This document shows, one piece after another, positions 1 through 6,811 of a stretch of DNA of 22,740 nt. Each line of letters begins with the position of its first letter. The stretch's first letter is position 1. Both the position numbers and the translations under genes were made by a program. The notes below the pieces were generated by a model, which saw nothing but the letters and a program-made list of their open reading frames with translations, was not told where the DNA came from and searched no databases. This DNA is from a virus: positions 1 through 22,740 of IMG/VR virus record IMGVR_UViG_3300007960_000213; one strand, given 5' to 3'.

Positions 1-151
1 ATGAGGTTGCGGACGCCGGGACGTACTGATTTGACATAAAAATGGTACATTGTAACGCTATTTGAAATCAGCCTAAAAAATAAAATTTCGTAGATTTGTG
101 CAAACACCCTATAAACACTGAGATGTTACGGGGAGATAAAACAGCGTTACA
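1..151 (+). other. Leader upstream of the terminase operon
   Basis: This is a gene-free stretch apart from what may be the last few codons of an upstream gene. Frame 1 reads open from base 1 to a TAA at 37-39, and frame 3 reads open to a TGA at 27-29, so which one is the true gene end cannot be decided here. The first 30 bases are clearly richer in G and C than what follows. The rest holds a TAnnTTTG promoter element and one arm of an inverted repeat whose other arm ends on the terS start codon. In phages, the region just before terS is also the usual place for a cos or pac site. Confidence 0.4.
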
Positions 152-154
152 ATG
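48..154. repeat. 12-bp perfect inverted repeat flanking the terS leader
   Basis: CATTGTAACGCT at 48-59 is the exact reverse complement of AGCGTTACAATG at 143-154. The right arm contains the terS start codon (152-154). A third GTTAC core lies between them at 125-129. The arms are 83 nt apart, so this is either a pair of protein-binding sites (terminase recognition or a late-gene activator) or a long-range RNA stem that would hide the terS start. The repeat is seen directly; its role is inferred. Confidence 0.6.
91..98 (+). promoter_or_regulatory. Bacteroidota-type -7 promoter element (TAGATTTG)
   Basis: TAGATTTG fits the Bacteroidota -7 consensus TAnnTTTG exactly and lies 53 nt before the terS start, between the arms of the inverted repeat. 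No well-spaced -33 TTTG is present: the nearest, at 61-64, is about 26 nt upstream, which is too far. It is the best candidate for a promoter of the terS-portal transcript. Confidence 0.45.
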
Positions 155-769
155 GCAAAGTATTCAATAGAAGAGTTGATGGAGGTATTAGCCGTCAAGC
201 GAGGCAGTATAAGGGTTTGGAAGAATCGTGGTAAGATTGTCTTCAATGAGTTTGATGAGTTTGATACGAGCGTAACGATAAATGCAGAATTTTTCAACAG
301 AAAGCTTGAAGAGAAGCAGGGATTACGGGAGAAGCCAAAGACTCCAACAACAGGTAAGAATAGTAAGGGAGCTACAAAGAAAAAGAAAGATATTACACCG
401 AAAGTAGAGCAGCCTACTCAGGCGAAACAGCCGGAACTTGTTCCTCAAAAATCAGAATACCAAAAGAAGAAAGAGGAATTGGAGCTCATCAAGCTTCAGA
501 GGGATATTGATCTTAAAGATGCCGATCTTGCCAAGAAGCACGGGGACTTTATAAATGCAAAGACAGCAGTAGATGCCATAAAGCGATGGAGTATGGCAAA
601 GGATGATTATCTTCTTCAGCAATTCGAGAAAAGGATTCAATATATATGCGATAGAGAGGCAATCCCTGCCGATAGAGCAGCAAAGTATATTAAGGAGGTA
701 CCTGCAATAATCAATGAGGCAAGCAAAGAAGCAACTGATAAAATGAAAGGAGTGTTCGGAGATGAATGA
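152..769 (+). CDS. terS: Terminase small subunit
   Basis: This is the probable DNA-recognition subunit of the packaging motor, which would bind the cos or pac site and load the large terminase. Residues 5-28 (IEELMEVLAVKRGSIRVWKN) look like a helix-turn-helix. A Lys/Pro/Thr-rich linker follows at about 58-95, then a charged helical region (about 98-200) rich in Glu and Lys that could mediate oligomerisation. The 205-residue length and the position directly before terL, with an 8-nt overlap, fit the role of lambda Nu1-type proteins. Sequence similarity to any particular small terminase is weak by eye, so the call rests mainly on the HTH and gene order. Confidence 0.72.
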   Translation: MAKYSIEELMEVLAVKRGSIRVWKNRGKIVFNEFDEFDTSVTINAEFFNRKLEEKQGLREKPKTPTTGKNSKGATKKKKDITPKVEQPTQAKQPELVPQKSEYQKKKEELELIKLQRDIDLKDADLAKKHGDFINAKTAVDAIKRWSMAKDDYLLQQFEKRIQYICDREAIPADRAAKYIKEVPAIINEASKEATDKMKGVFGDE

Positions 770-2939
770 TATGAATAGGATTTGGGATGCACTGTATAAT
801 CCGATAGAGAGACAGAGTGTAGTAGAGTGGGCCGAAACCAACAGGACACTTACAAAGGAGATAAGTAGTTCCCCGGGAAGGATGAGTTATAGAATTACTC
901 CTTACTTGAAGAAAATAGCCAATTCGGTTATGGCAGACAACCCTGCACAGATCATATCGGTAATGAAAGGTTCGCAGATCGGATGGAGTATCGGTGGGAT
1001 ATTTAGTATCATGGGATGGATCATAGGACAATCTCCGGGAAATATATTGTTCATCACTGAGAATGATGACAAGATTAAAGAACAGATGCAAGGAGCTATA
1101 TCACAAATGATTAACAGTTCAGGACTAGGGCATTTGGTGGGTTCTCATAACCTAAGAGAGTACCGAGAAGCCGGGAACAGGAGAACGGCAGGAACGGGAG
1201 ATACAGTAAAGGGGTTAGATTTTAAGGATGGGAAGTTGTATACATACTCAGGGCAGAAGATAGGAAGTCTTTCTTCTATATCAATTAAGTATGGTCTGTA
1301 TGATGAGGTTGAGAGATGGAAAGGCACATATAAGAAAGCAGGTAGTTTCTTGGGATTGGTAGAGCCAAGGCATAGATCGTTTGGTTCCCAAAGAAAATTG
1401 TTCTTTGGAAGTACTCCTGAAGTAAAACAGACATCTAATATTGAACCGTTGTATAATGACGGAAACCGAGAGAAGTATTCTATTCCATGTAAGCACTGTG
1501 GATCACTTGTAGACTTAAGATGGAGTACTGATATAGACGGGAACCATGCAGGTATAACTTACAAGAGAGACAATATGGGTAAGTATGTTGAGAATAGTGC
1601 CGAATATATTTGCCAGAGTTGCGGTAAGACATTTACTGAGGTTCATAAGTTCGATATGTATGAGGAGGAGTATTATGCATACAGTAACCGAGATCAGGAT
1701 GCAGAAGATTACGACAACTTCAAAACCGATTATGTTTGTCAGTGGATTCCTACAGCAGAGCCAAAGAGTTATATCTATCAAAGTTTTCATATCAGTTCAA
1801 TGTATGCGCCCATGGGATTCTATTCATGGAATGATATGGCAAGGAAATGGTGTGAGCTTCATCCTGTAGATGCTCCTGTTCAAATAAGAGGATTGCAGAC
1901 GTTTATAAATCAGGAATTGGGAGAGACTTGGGAAGAGAAGTCGAGAGATGTGAGAAGTAGCCATCTTCGTAAGAATTGTAGATATTATGATGTTGGTGTT
2001 ATCCCTGATAATTTATCCAAGGCAGATGGAAACGGGGAGATTGTTGCTGTCACATGTGCAGTCGATATTAACGGAATTATGGGAGATAACTACGAAGATG
2101 GAGAGGATGATATCAGAATAGACTACGAAGTAGTTGCATGGGCCGAAAGAGGAGAGAATGAGTTTGTGGTATCATATTCTATAGATCAAGGTTCGATAGG
2201 AAATTTTAAGCGGTCCAGAGACAGAAAGAGGGATGAGAAACAAGGAAAATTAGTAGATACTACAAAATGGACATTAAGGAACGGATATGAGAATAGTGTC
2301 TGGGATGAGTTTGAAAAGAAAGTTCTGTTGAGGGAATGGGATTTTGAATCCAAGGGTGAAAAAGGTGGTCGATCGAGTCAAAGGATTATGCTTTGCGGAA
2401 TTGATACAGGGAACTTCACCACCTATGCTAATGACTTCGTGAGTAAGCATGATGTATGTGTGGGTATAAAAGGGGGATCAGATACCGGCTATACAAAGTT
2501 GAGAGCCATGGATAAGCCTTTTGTTAAGGAGGGGACTAAGCATAAGCTTTATATTGCTGAGGGAAATATAGTCAAGAATGTCATTGCTGATGAGATAGAG
2601 CTTAGTTGGAGTCAGGATGATGGAGTATTGCAGCCAATGGGATTCATGAACTTCCCTTATCCAACCAAGACGAAGTACCAATACAAAACATACTTTAAGG
2701 AGTTTGAGGGAGAGCATAAGATTATGGAAATCGGTTCAGGTGGAGAGGCAGTAGGGTTTAAGTGGGAAAAGAAGCACTCCACATCTCCTAACCACTTTTG
2801 GGACTGTAGATGTTATAATTTTGTTCTTCAACAAATATTAACTAAGATGGTATGCAAGAAGTATAAAATGGATGTTTCATGGAAAAATTATTCGACACTA
2901 ATGGTGTCTATGAAAAATATGCTTAACAAGCAAAAATAA
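762..2939 (+). CDS. terL: Terminase large subunit, GpA family (PF05876)
   Basis: This is the ATPase and nuclease of the packaging motor, which cuts concatemeric DNA and pumps it into the prohead through the portal. The Walker A-like motif KGSQIGWS lies at about 69-76 (compare the lambda gpA deviant P-loop), the Walker B-like LYDEVERW at about 179-186, and the coupling motif FGSTPE at about 215-220. Two CxxC pairs (about C243/C246 and C284/C287) would form a zinc ribbon. The family signature FHISSMYAP is at about 342-350. The nuclease domain carries candidate metal-binding acidic residues at CAVD (about 434), LCGIDTG (about 548) and FWDCRCYN (about 683). The 725-residue length is normal for a gpA-type enzyme, and no truncation is seen. 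Confidence 0.95.
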   Translation: MNDMNRIWDALYNPIERQSVVEWAETNRTLTKEISSSPGRMSYRITPYLKKIANSVMADNPAQIISVMKGSQIGWSIGGIFSIMGWIIGQSPGNILFITENDDKIKEQMQGAISQMINSSGLGHLVGSHNLREYREAGNRRTAGTGDTVKGLDFKDGKLYTYSGQKIGSLSSISIKYGLYDEVERWKGTYKKAGSFLGLVEPRHRSFGSQRKLFFGSTPEVKQTSNIEPLYNDGNREKYSIPCKHCGSLVDLRWSTDIDGNHAGITYKRDNMGKYVENSAEYICQSCGKTFTEVHKFDMYEEEYYAYSNRDQDAEDYDNFKTDYVCQWIPTAEPKSYIYQSFHISSMYAPMGFYSWNDMARKWCELHPVDAPVQIRGLQTFINQELGETWEEKSRDVRSSHLRKNCRYYDVGVIPDNLSKADGNGEIVAVTCAVDINGIMGDNYEDGEDDIRIDYEVVAWAERGENEFVVSYSIDQGSIGNFKRSRDRKRDEKQGKLVDTTKWTLRNGYENSVWDEFEKKVLLREWDFESKGEKGGRSSQRIMLCGIDTGNFTTYANDFVSKHDVCVGIKGGSDTGYTKLRAMDKPFVKEGTKHKLYIAEGNIVKNVIADEIELSWSQDDGVLQPMGFMNFPYPTKTKYQYKTYFKEFEGEHKIMEIGSGGEAVGFKWEKKHSTSPNHFWDCRCYNFVLQQILTKMVCKKYKMDVSWKNYSTLMVSMKNMLNKQK

Positions 2940-2946
2940 ATCATTG

Positions 2947-2954
2947 TATATTTG
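2947..2954 (+). promoter_or_regulatory. Possible internal -7 element (TATATTTG)
   Basis: TATATTTG matches the TAnnTTTG consensus exactly and lies in the 36-nt gap between terL and the gpW-like gene, 21 nt before that start codon. No -33 TTTG is found at the right distance, because the upstream sequence is the end of terL. It may be a secondary promoter or chance in AT-rich DNA. Confidence 0.3.
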
Positions 2955-2975
2955 TATAAATAAATAAAATGTGAT

Positions 2976-3305
2976 ATGAGTATAGAAGTTTATGATGACA
3001 TATGGGAGTGCTTGGATAGCAAGGCAACCGTAAAAGAGCAGATAGCAGTACTACAGGAAGCTATACAGGCATTGCGTATAGCGATGAGGAATTTTGCTAG
3101 TAAGTCTAACGTTGAGGAGTATCAGTTAAATGATGGTCAAACTATAATACGGACTAAATACAGGAGTCTAAAAGAAATGGCTGATGCAATGTTTGTACTA
3201 AAGAGAGATTTGCAGGATCTACTACAGTCTCCAAATGCAATTGGTAGAATATTTAAGCTGAGAGATAGAGATACATTCGGGAAAGGAGGTAATTATGGCT
3301 TTTAA
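2976..3305 (+). CDS. gpW-like head-tail joining protein
   Basis: This 109-residue protein lies between terL and portal, the slot of lambda gpW, which binds the portal after DNA packaging and makes the first layer of the connector. Residues about 1-43 form a helical region (KEQIAVLQEAIQALRIAMRN). About 46-60 read as a beta hairpin (VEEYQLNDGQTIIRTKY), followed by the helix SLKEMADAMFVLKRDLQDLL, giving the helix-hairpin-helix pattern of the gpW fold. It is longer than lambda gpW (68 residues) because of extensions at both ends. The last 11 nt overlap the portal start, suggesting coupled translation. The call is by fold pattern and synteny, not strong identity. Confidence 0.6.
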   Translation: MSIEVYDDIWECLDSKATVKEQIAVLQEAIQALRIAMRNFASKSNVEEYQLNDGQTIIRTKYRSLKEMADAMFVLKRDLQDLLQSPNAIGRIFKLRDRDTFGKGGNYGF

Positions 3306-4956
3306 ATTGAAGTTTTGGGAAAAGGCACCCAAGGTTGAAACTCATGATGAGAAAATGGCAAGAGCACTGATGGGTAACAATGATAATGAAAACGAAATTA
3401 CTCCCGGTATCGGCAAGATGGCCACATTTAATGGCTATGAGTATCCTGTTGTTAATCGTATTTACGATGGAGAGAAAGAGCAAGGAGAGTTAGGTGCTCC
3501 TGTAAGTTGCAATATGTCGTACAGGACATTACAGGCTAGAGGTTGGCAGATATATACAGAGTCAGACATCGCAAAGACGTTGGTAAGAACTCTGGTTGAT
3601 GGAGTATTAGGATCTGGACTAAAATGTCAATCTCAGCCTATTAAGGAGATGATACCTGAGATCGGAGAAAAGCAGTTGGTTGACTTGAAAAAGCAAATGG
3701 AATTAAGGTATAGGTTATACGCTGAGGACAATAACTCTACTTATTCAAAAATGAATAACTTTCATGAGTTAACCAGAGAGCAGTATGAGGCCATGATTGT
3801 TGGTGGTGACTGTCTTCAGGTGTTTAGATATGACAATGGGCCAAACAAGGAGGTTATAGATGGAAGATTAATTCAATCTCCTGATATTTCCATGGAGGAG
3901 AAAGCGAGGAAAAGAGGTAACGTAATAATTAATGGCGTTGAGATAAATAAAAAAACCAGAGAGCATGTTGCTTATTATGTTCTTCAGTCAGATCTTACAT
4001 ATAATAGAATACCAAGAAAATCACCATTAGGAAGGATTCAAGCATGTATGGTATATGGAGATAAGTACAGGTCGGATTCAGTAAGAGGTATGCCATTGAT
4101 GATTAGATCAATTGAAAAGATCAAAAAAATGGATAGATACATTGAGGCAATGGTTGGAGGAGCCGAGGAAAGAGCAAAAATACCTTTCTTCTTCGAACAT
4201 AATCACTTCTCTACAGGTGAGAATCCAATGATGAAAGCTATATTAGATGCTGCCAAAATGGGAGAGGGAGCGCAAAACCTTCCATTGTACGATGGTGCAG
4301 CATTAATAGAGGCAGGAAAGAAAATTGCAGAAGTATCGGGTAAAACACCTGCAAACCTTCCTGTAGGTGCTACAATGAAAGCTATTGACAGTACTGTAGA
4401 ATTGAGACTTAGGGATTTTTGTGACGGTACATTTCTTTACATATGTGCATCGTTAGGTATTCCAATTGAAATAGCATTAAGTAAGTTTGAGCAGTCATTC
4501 TCGGCTTCCAGAATGGCATCTGAGATATGGAAAATGCAGGTTAAATTATACAGAAAGCAGATCGAAAGAAATATATATCAACCATTCTATAACTACTTTA
4601 TAGATACAGAGGTTAAGATTGGAAGATTATCTATACCGGGTTATGAGGCAGCGGTAAGCAGTGAGGATATAATAAAGTTACAAGCATATAGAAGCGCAAG
4701 ATTCACAGGTCATGGTGTTCCTAATGCTGATCCTGTAAAAGAAGTTAAGGCTGTCGTATTGATGTTGCAAAATAATCTCGTATCACATGAGCAAGCAGCA
4801 GAACTATTAGCCGATACAGAATGGGATGCAGTAATTGATAAACTTGGTGCCGAATATGAGGTAATCAAGAGTGTAATCCCGATTGAATATCAGCGACCTC
4901 CAAATGCGGAGACTGATAGTGCAGAGTTGCCTGATGAGGGTGAAAGTGCAGAGTAG
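3295..4956 (+). CDS. Portal protein, lambda gpB family (PF05136)
   Basis: The portal is the dodecameric ring at the capsid vertex through which DNA enters and leaves. At 553 residues it is of usual size. The N-terminal half has the family pattern of a Trp/Arg-rich segment followed by LVRTLVDGVLGSGLKCQSQP (about 95-114), which matches the conserved NTLVDNVVGSGL-type motif. AMVGGAEERAKIPFFFEH (about 283-300) and FEQSFSASRMASEIWK (about 400-415) are also typical. The C-terminus is acidic (ending in DSAELPDEGESAE). It is the last gene of the first block, and a strong terminator begins 25 nt after its stop. Confidence 0.9.
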   Translation: MAFKLKFWEKAPKVETHDEKMARALMGNNDNENEITPGIGKMATFNGYEYPVVNRIYDGEKEQGELGAPVSCNMSYRTLQARGWQIYTESDIAKTLVRTLVDGVLGSGLKCQSQPIKEMIPEIGEKQLVDLKKQMELRYRLYAEDNNSTYSKMNNFHELTREQYEAMIVGGDCLQVFRYDNGPNKEVIDGRLIQSPDISMEEKARKRGNVIINGVEINKKTREHVAYYVLQSDLTYNRIPRKSPLGRIQACMVYGDKYRSDSVRGMPLMIRSIEKIKKMDRYIEAMVGGAEERAKIPFFFEHNHFSTGENPMMKAILDAAKMGEGAQNLPLYDGAALIEAGKKIAEVSGKTPANLPVGATMKAIDSTVELRLRDFCDGTFLYICASLGIPIEIALSKFEQSFSASRMASEIWKMQVKLYRKQIERNIYQPFYNYFIDTEVKIGRLSIPGYEAAVSSEDIIKLQAYRSARFTGHGVPNADPVKEVKAVVLMLQNNLVSHEQAAELLADTEWDAVIDKLGAEYEVIKSVIPIEYQRPPNAETDSAELPDEGESAE

Positions 4957-4980
4957 TAAATAATGGTTTATAACGAAGAA

Positions 4981-5006
4981 GGGAGGCTTAACGGCCTCCC
5001 TTTTTT
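4981..5006 (+). terminator. Intrinsic terminator after portal, with the minus-strand gene ending inside it
   Basis: GGGAGGC (4981-4987) and GCCTCCC (4994-5000) form a perfect 7-bp GC-rich stem with a 6-nt loop, followed directly by TTTTTTATTTT. This is a textbook Rho-independent terminator for the + strand. The stop codon of the converging minus-strand gene lies in the loop, so the hairpin may also slow that transcript, although the U-tract on that side (TTCTTCG) is poor. Confidence 0.85.
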
Positions 5007-5227
5007 ATTTTCTTTAGTTCCTGTTCCAGAACTTCCAGATCTGTTGTTGAGCAGTTGGATAGGAAAGTTTCTATATCTGTGGTTAAGTATTTCTTGTTTT
5101 CAGCTCTTACAGCTCTTGTTATGTATTTGCTTACGTTTGTATCGCCTGATAGCTTCATTGCCCGTCTCATTTCATGGTGAATTTCTAGTGGCATTGTGTA
5201 TCCGGATCTATATATTCCGTTGCTCAT
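4988..5227 (-). CDS. Probable ribbon-helix-helix DNA-binding regulator
   Basis: This is the only gene on the minus strand, 79 residues from the ATG at 5227. The frame is open further, to 5311, but the longer start lies upstream of the gene's own -7 element (5250-5257), so the short start is preferred. Residues about 10-46 read as an Arc/MetJ/CopG-like ribbon-helix-helix: a short strand (YTMPLEI), a first helix (HHEMRRAMKLSG), a turn (DTN), and a second helix (VSKYITRAVRAENKKYL). A charged second helical part (about 50-75) could mediate oligomerisation. It converges with portal over the terminator and diverges from the protease gene. A role as a local repressor or autoregulator of the two divergent promoters is inferred. 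The antitoxin alternative is less likely because no toxin gene is adjacent. Confidence 0.62.
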   Translation of the reverse strand: MSNGIYRSGYTMPLEIHHEMRRAMKLSGDTNVSKYITRAVRAENKKYLTTDIETFLSNCSTTDLEVLEQELKKIKKGGR

Positions 5228-5249
5228 AATGTCTGATGTTTGTGCATTA

Positions 5250-5257
5250 CAAATATA
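5250..5257 (-). promoter_or_regulatory. Promoter element of the minus-strand regulator (TATATTTG)
   Basis: On the minus strand, TATATTTG fits the TAnnTTTG consensus exactly and ends 22 nt before the ATG at 5227, giving a short leader. A -33 TTTG at the standard distance is not present. The element overlaps the palindrome TTTGT-GCATT-ACAAA (5239-5253), a possible operator. Confidence 0.5.
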
Positions 5258-5312
5258 GTGAAATGGACAAAATTCACCTAACGGGTTATTAAATTGCAAT
5301 GAGTGAGACACT

Positions 5313-5337
5313 TACATTTGTTTTGTACGTAAATTTG
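5313..5337 (+). promoter_or_regulatory. Promoter for the protease-capsid-tail operon (two -7 elements)
   Basis: Two exact TAnnTTTG elements occur in the divergent gap: TACATTTG at 5313-5320 and TAAATTTG at 5330-5337, the latter 17 nt before the protease start. A TTG at 5294-5296 is 16 nt before the first element, slightly short for a -33 site. Because the terminator at 4981-5006 isolates the upstream block, a promoter is needed here to express everything from 5355 onward. Confidence 0.55.
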
Positions 5338-5349
5338 TATCAAACAAAT
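5316..5349. promoter_or_regulatory. Inverted repeat over the head-tail promoter, candidate operator
   Basis: ATTTGTTT (5316-5323) is the exact reverse complement of AAACAAAT (5342-5349), and the promoter element TAAATTTG lies between the arms. The pentamer TTTGT also occurs in tandem at 5317-5326 and again at 5334-5338, with ACAAA at 5344-5348. Clustered short half-sites of this kind are typical targets of ribbon-helix-helix repressors, and the gene for such a protein is adjacent. Binding is an inference. Confidence 0.4.
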
Positions 5350-5354
5350 CAAGT

Positions 5355-6332
5355 ATGCCAGATATATACCTATACGAAACGATCAGTGAGTTTTCTGCTG
5401 AGAAAATAAATAGAAGCTTAACGAATAACGAAGGTAACGATGTTACAATCAGAATGACAACCAGAGGAGGTTATACCCCTGCAGGTGCAGCAATGATTAT
5501 GGGTATTGATAAATTCCCCGGGAAAGTAAAGATGAGTGTAGATGGAGATGTAAGCTCTATGGGTGCTATAATGCTTTTATATGCAGACGAGGTGGAGATG
5601 TCAGAAATGGCAGAGGTTATGTTTCATAAGGCTGCATATCCAGACTGGTATATGCCAAGCGATGATGAGAAAGCAAACCTAAAAAGAGAGAATGACAGAT
5701 TCAAAAAGAAAATGGAGAAAAGACTTGGGGAAGCAGGTCAGGCAACCATAGATAAGATATTTGAAGAAGGTAAGCGAAATGACGTTTATTTGACCGCTAG
5801 ACAGGCTAAAAAGATTGGTTTAGTAAATAAGGTCATAACACTTGATCCGAGTCAAAAGGCAGCCGTTAAAATGGCTATGGAAAATATGCCTAAAGAAGGA
5901 GTAGATAATAAAAAATCAAATACTAATATTAATAAAAACGCAAATAATATGTTGGAAATTACCCAAGATCAGTTAGATGCAAAACTAGCTAAAGCGGAAA
6001 AGGCAGGGTATGATAAGGGCCTTGAAGCAGGGAGAAAAAAAGAAGCTGACAGACGTTCAGCTTGGGAACAATTTGCTGATGTTGATCCTGATGCAGTAAA
6101 GACAGGATTAGAATCAGGCGAAGAGATGTCTCGTTCTGAGGAGATCAGAATGATGAGATTGGCAAATCAGAAAGATGCCAAAAAAGAACTAGAGAATGAC
6201 AATGCTGACGGTGTAGAAACCGAAGGACAAGATTCTCCTGTAGATGAGAAGACTGCAGAACAAAAGCGCAAAGAAGCTGTTCGAGCAGAGGTAGAAAAAG
6301 CGTGTGGAATAACAAGTAAAACTAAGGAATAA
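5355..6332 (+). CDS. ClpP-type prohead protease fused to scaffolding domain (lambda gpC/Nu3-like)
   Basis: The N-terminal part (about 1-165) is a ClpP/S49-like serine protease. The oxyanion segment TTRGGYTPAG is at about 35-44. The nucleophile is Ser68 in GDVSSMG (compare GxxxSMG of ClpP), the base is His91 in VMFHKAAY, and the acid is probably Asp143 in NDVYLTARQAKKIGLV. After an Asn/Lys-rich linker (about 182-197), residues 199-325 are charged and helical (KLAKAEKAGYDKGLEAGRKK), as expected of a scaffold released by self-cleavage. Met199 (ATG at 5949) could be an internal start giving free scaffold, as in lambda C/Nu3. It is the first gene after the divergent promoter, and its stop overlaps the next start (TAATG). 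Confidence 0.85.
   Translation: MPDIYLYETISEFSAEKINRSLTNNEGNDVTIRMTTRGGYTPAGAAMIMGIDKFPGKVKMSVDGDVSSMGAIMLLYADEVEMSEMAEVMFHKAAYPDWYMPSDDEKANLKRENDRFKKKMEKRLGEAGQATIDKIFEEGKRNDVYLTARQAKKIGLVNKVITLDPSQKAAVKMAMENMPKEGVDNKKSNTNINKNANNMLEITQDQLDAKLAKAEKAGYDKGLEAGRKKEADRRSAWEQFADVDPDAVKTGLESGEEMSRSEEIRMMRLANQKDAKKELENDNADGVETEGQDSPVDEKTAEQKRKEAVRAEVEKACGITSKTKE
5949..6332 (+). CDS. Possible internal-start scaffold protein (Nu3-like)
   Basis: An in-frame ATG at 5949 begins the scaffold-like part of the protease gene, directly after an Asn/Lys-rich linker. It would give a separate 127-residue helical, highly charged scaffold, parallel to lambda Nu3 nested in C. The upstream bases are A/T-rich (AAAACGCAAATAAT) with no Shine-Dalgarno, which is acceptable for Bacteroidota translation. 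This is inferred from architecture alone. Confidence 0.35.
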   Translation: MLEITQDQLDAKLAKAEKAGYDKGLEAGRKKEADRRSAWEQFADVDPDAVKTGLESGEEMSRSEEIRMMRLANQKDAKKELENDNADGVETEGQDSPVDEKTAEQKRKEAVRAEVEKACGITSKTKE

Positions 6333-6796
6333 TGGCAGATGCATCTATAAGAAACGCAACAGCGAATCAGTTGACAGTTGACTATCAGAGGAATAGACTT
6401 TCCTTAATGTATACTGATACCGTAAGAAGGGATTATGCTAACATCTCAGGATCAGAAGAGAGTGCAGTAATAGGTACACTTATGGGCGTAGTTGCTGCAA
6501 CAGGTAAATATGTTCCTATGCAATCAAACGCTTCGAATGGTTCACAGGTTCCTGTAGCTATATTGTTTCAAAATATTGAGGCAGCAGAAGCAGCAGCAGA
6601 GATTGATAACATTTTACTTCTTAATAGTGGTGATGTTAATAGTAATCTGTTAGTATTTGCTAAGGAGGGAGATACGCTTGATACTCTAGTAGCATCAGCC
6701 GGTGGAGATACTAAATCTGTAAGAGATTGGTTGATTCAGAATTGCAAATCATTAAAGCTTGTTGCCGTTGAGGATTCAAGCGAGTTCGATAACTAA
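6332..6796 (+). CDS. Head decoration protein, lambda gpD-like
   Basis: This 154-residue protein sits between protease/scaffold and major capsid protein, the slot of lambda gpD, which trimerises on the expanded shell and stabilises it. The diagnostic segment is GTLMGVVAATGKYVPMQSNA followed by SNGSQVPVAILFQNI (about 48-82), matching the family pattern of a start-up GTVL.., a P....ASDGS loop and a PVGVL strand. An Ala/Glu stretch (EAAEAAAEID) follows, then a beta-rich C-terminal part. The start is fixed by the TAATG overlap with the preceding gene. Confidence 0.8.
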   Translation: MADASIRNATANQLTVDYQRNRLSLMYTDTVRRDYANISGSEESAVIGTLMGVVAATGKYVPMQSNASNGSQVPVAILFQNIEAAEAAAEIDNILLLNSGDVNSNLLVFAKEGDTLDTLVASAGGDTKSVRDWLIQNCKSLKLVAVEDSSEFDN

Positions 6797-6811
6797 AAAA
6801 AAGAAATTGAA

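Noticed and set aside
1-39. Short gene starting at base 1 (ATG to TAA at 37-39)
   Set aside because: Twelve codons at the window edge with an alternative open frame ending at 29; it is either a fragment of an upstream gene or chance.
452-849. Minus-strand open frames overlapping terS and terL
   Set aside because: They overlap well-supported coding sequence, are Cys/Ser/Leu-rich and have no promoter or family resemblance.
4988-5227. Toxin-antitoxin module
   Set aside because: The RHH-like protein could be an antitoxin, but no second small gene accompanies it on the minus strand and both neighbours are clear head genes.
4963-5229. Plus-strand 88-residue open frame over the RHH gene
   Set aside because: It is the antisense of the minus-strand gene, begins within the terminator leader, and its translation (long runs of Leu/Cys/Phe) looks like a shadow rather than a protein.
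5228-5311. Longer start (ATG at 5311) for the minus-strand regulator
   Set aside because: The extra 28 residues lie across and upstream of the gene's own TATATTTG element and the + strand promoter; the 5227 start fits the RHH domain and the promoter.
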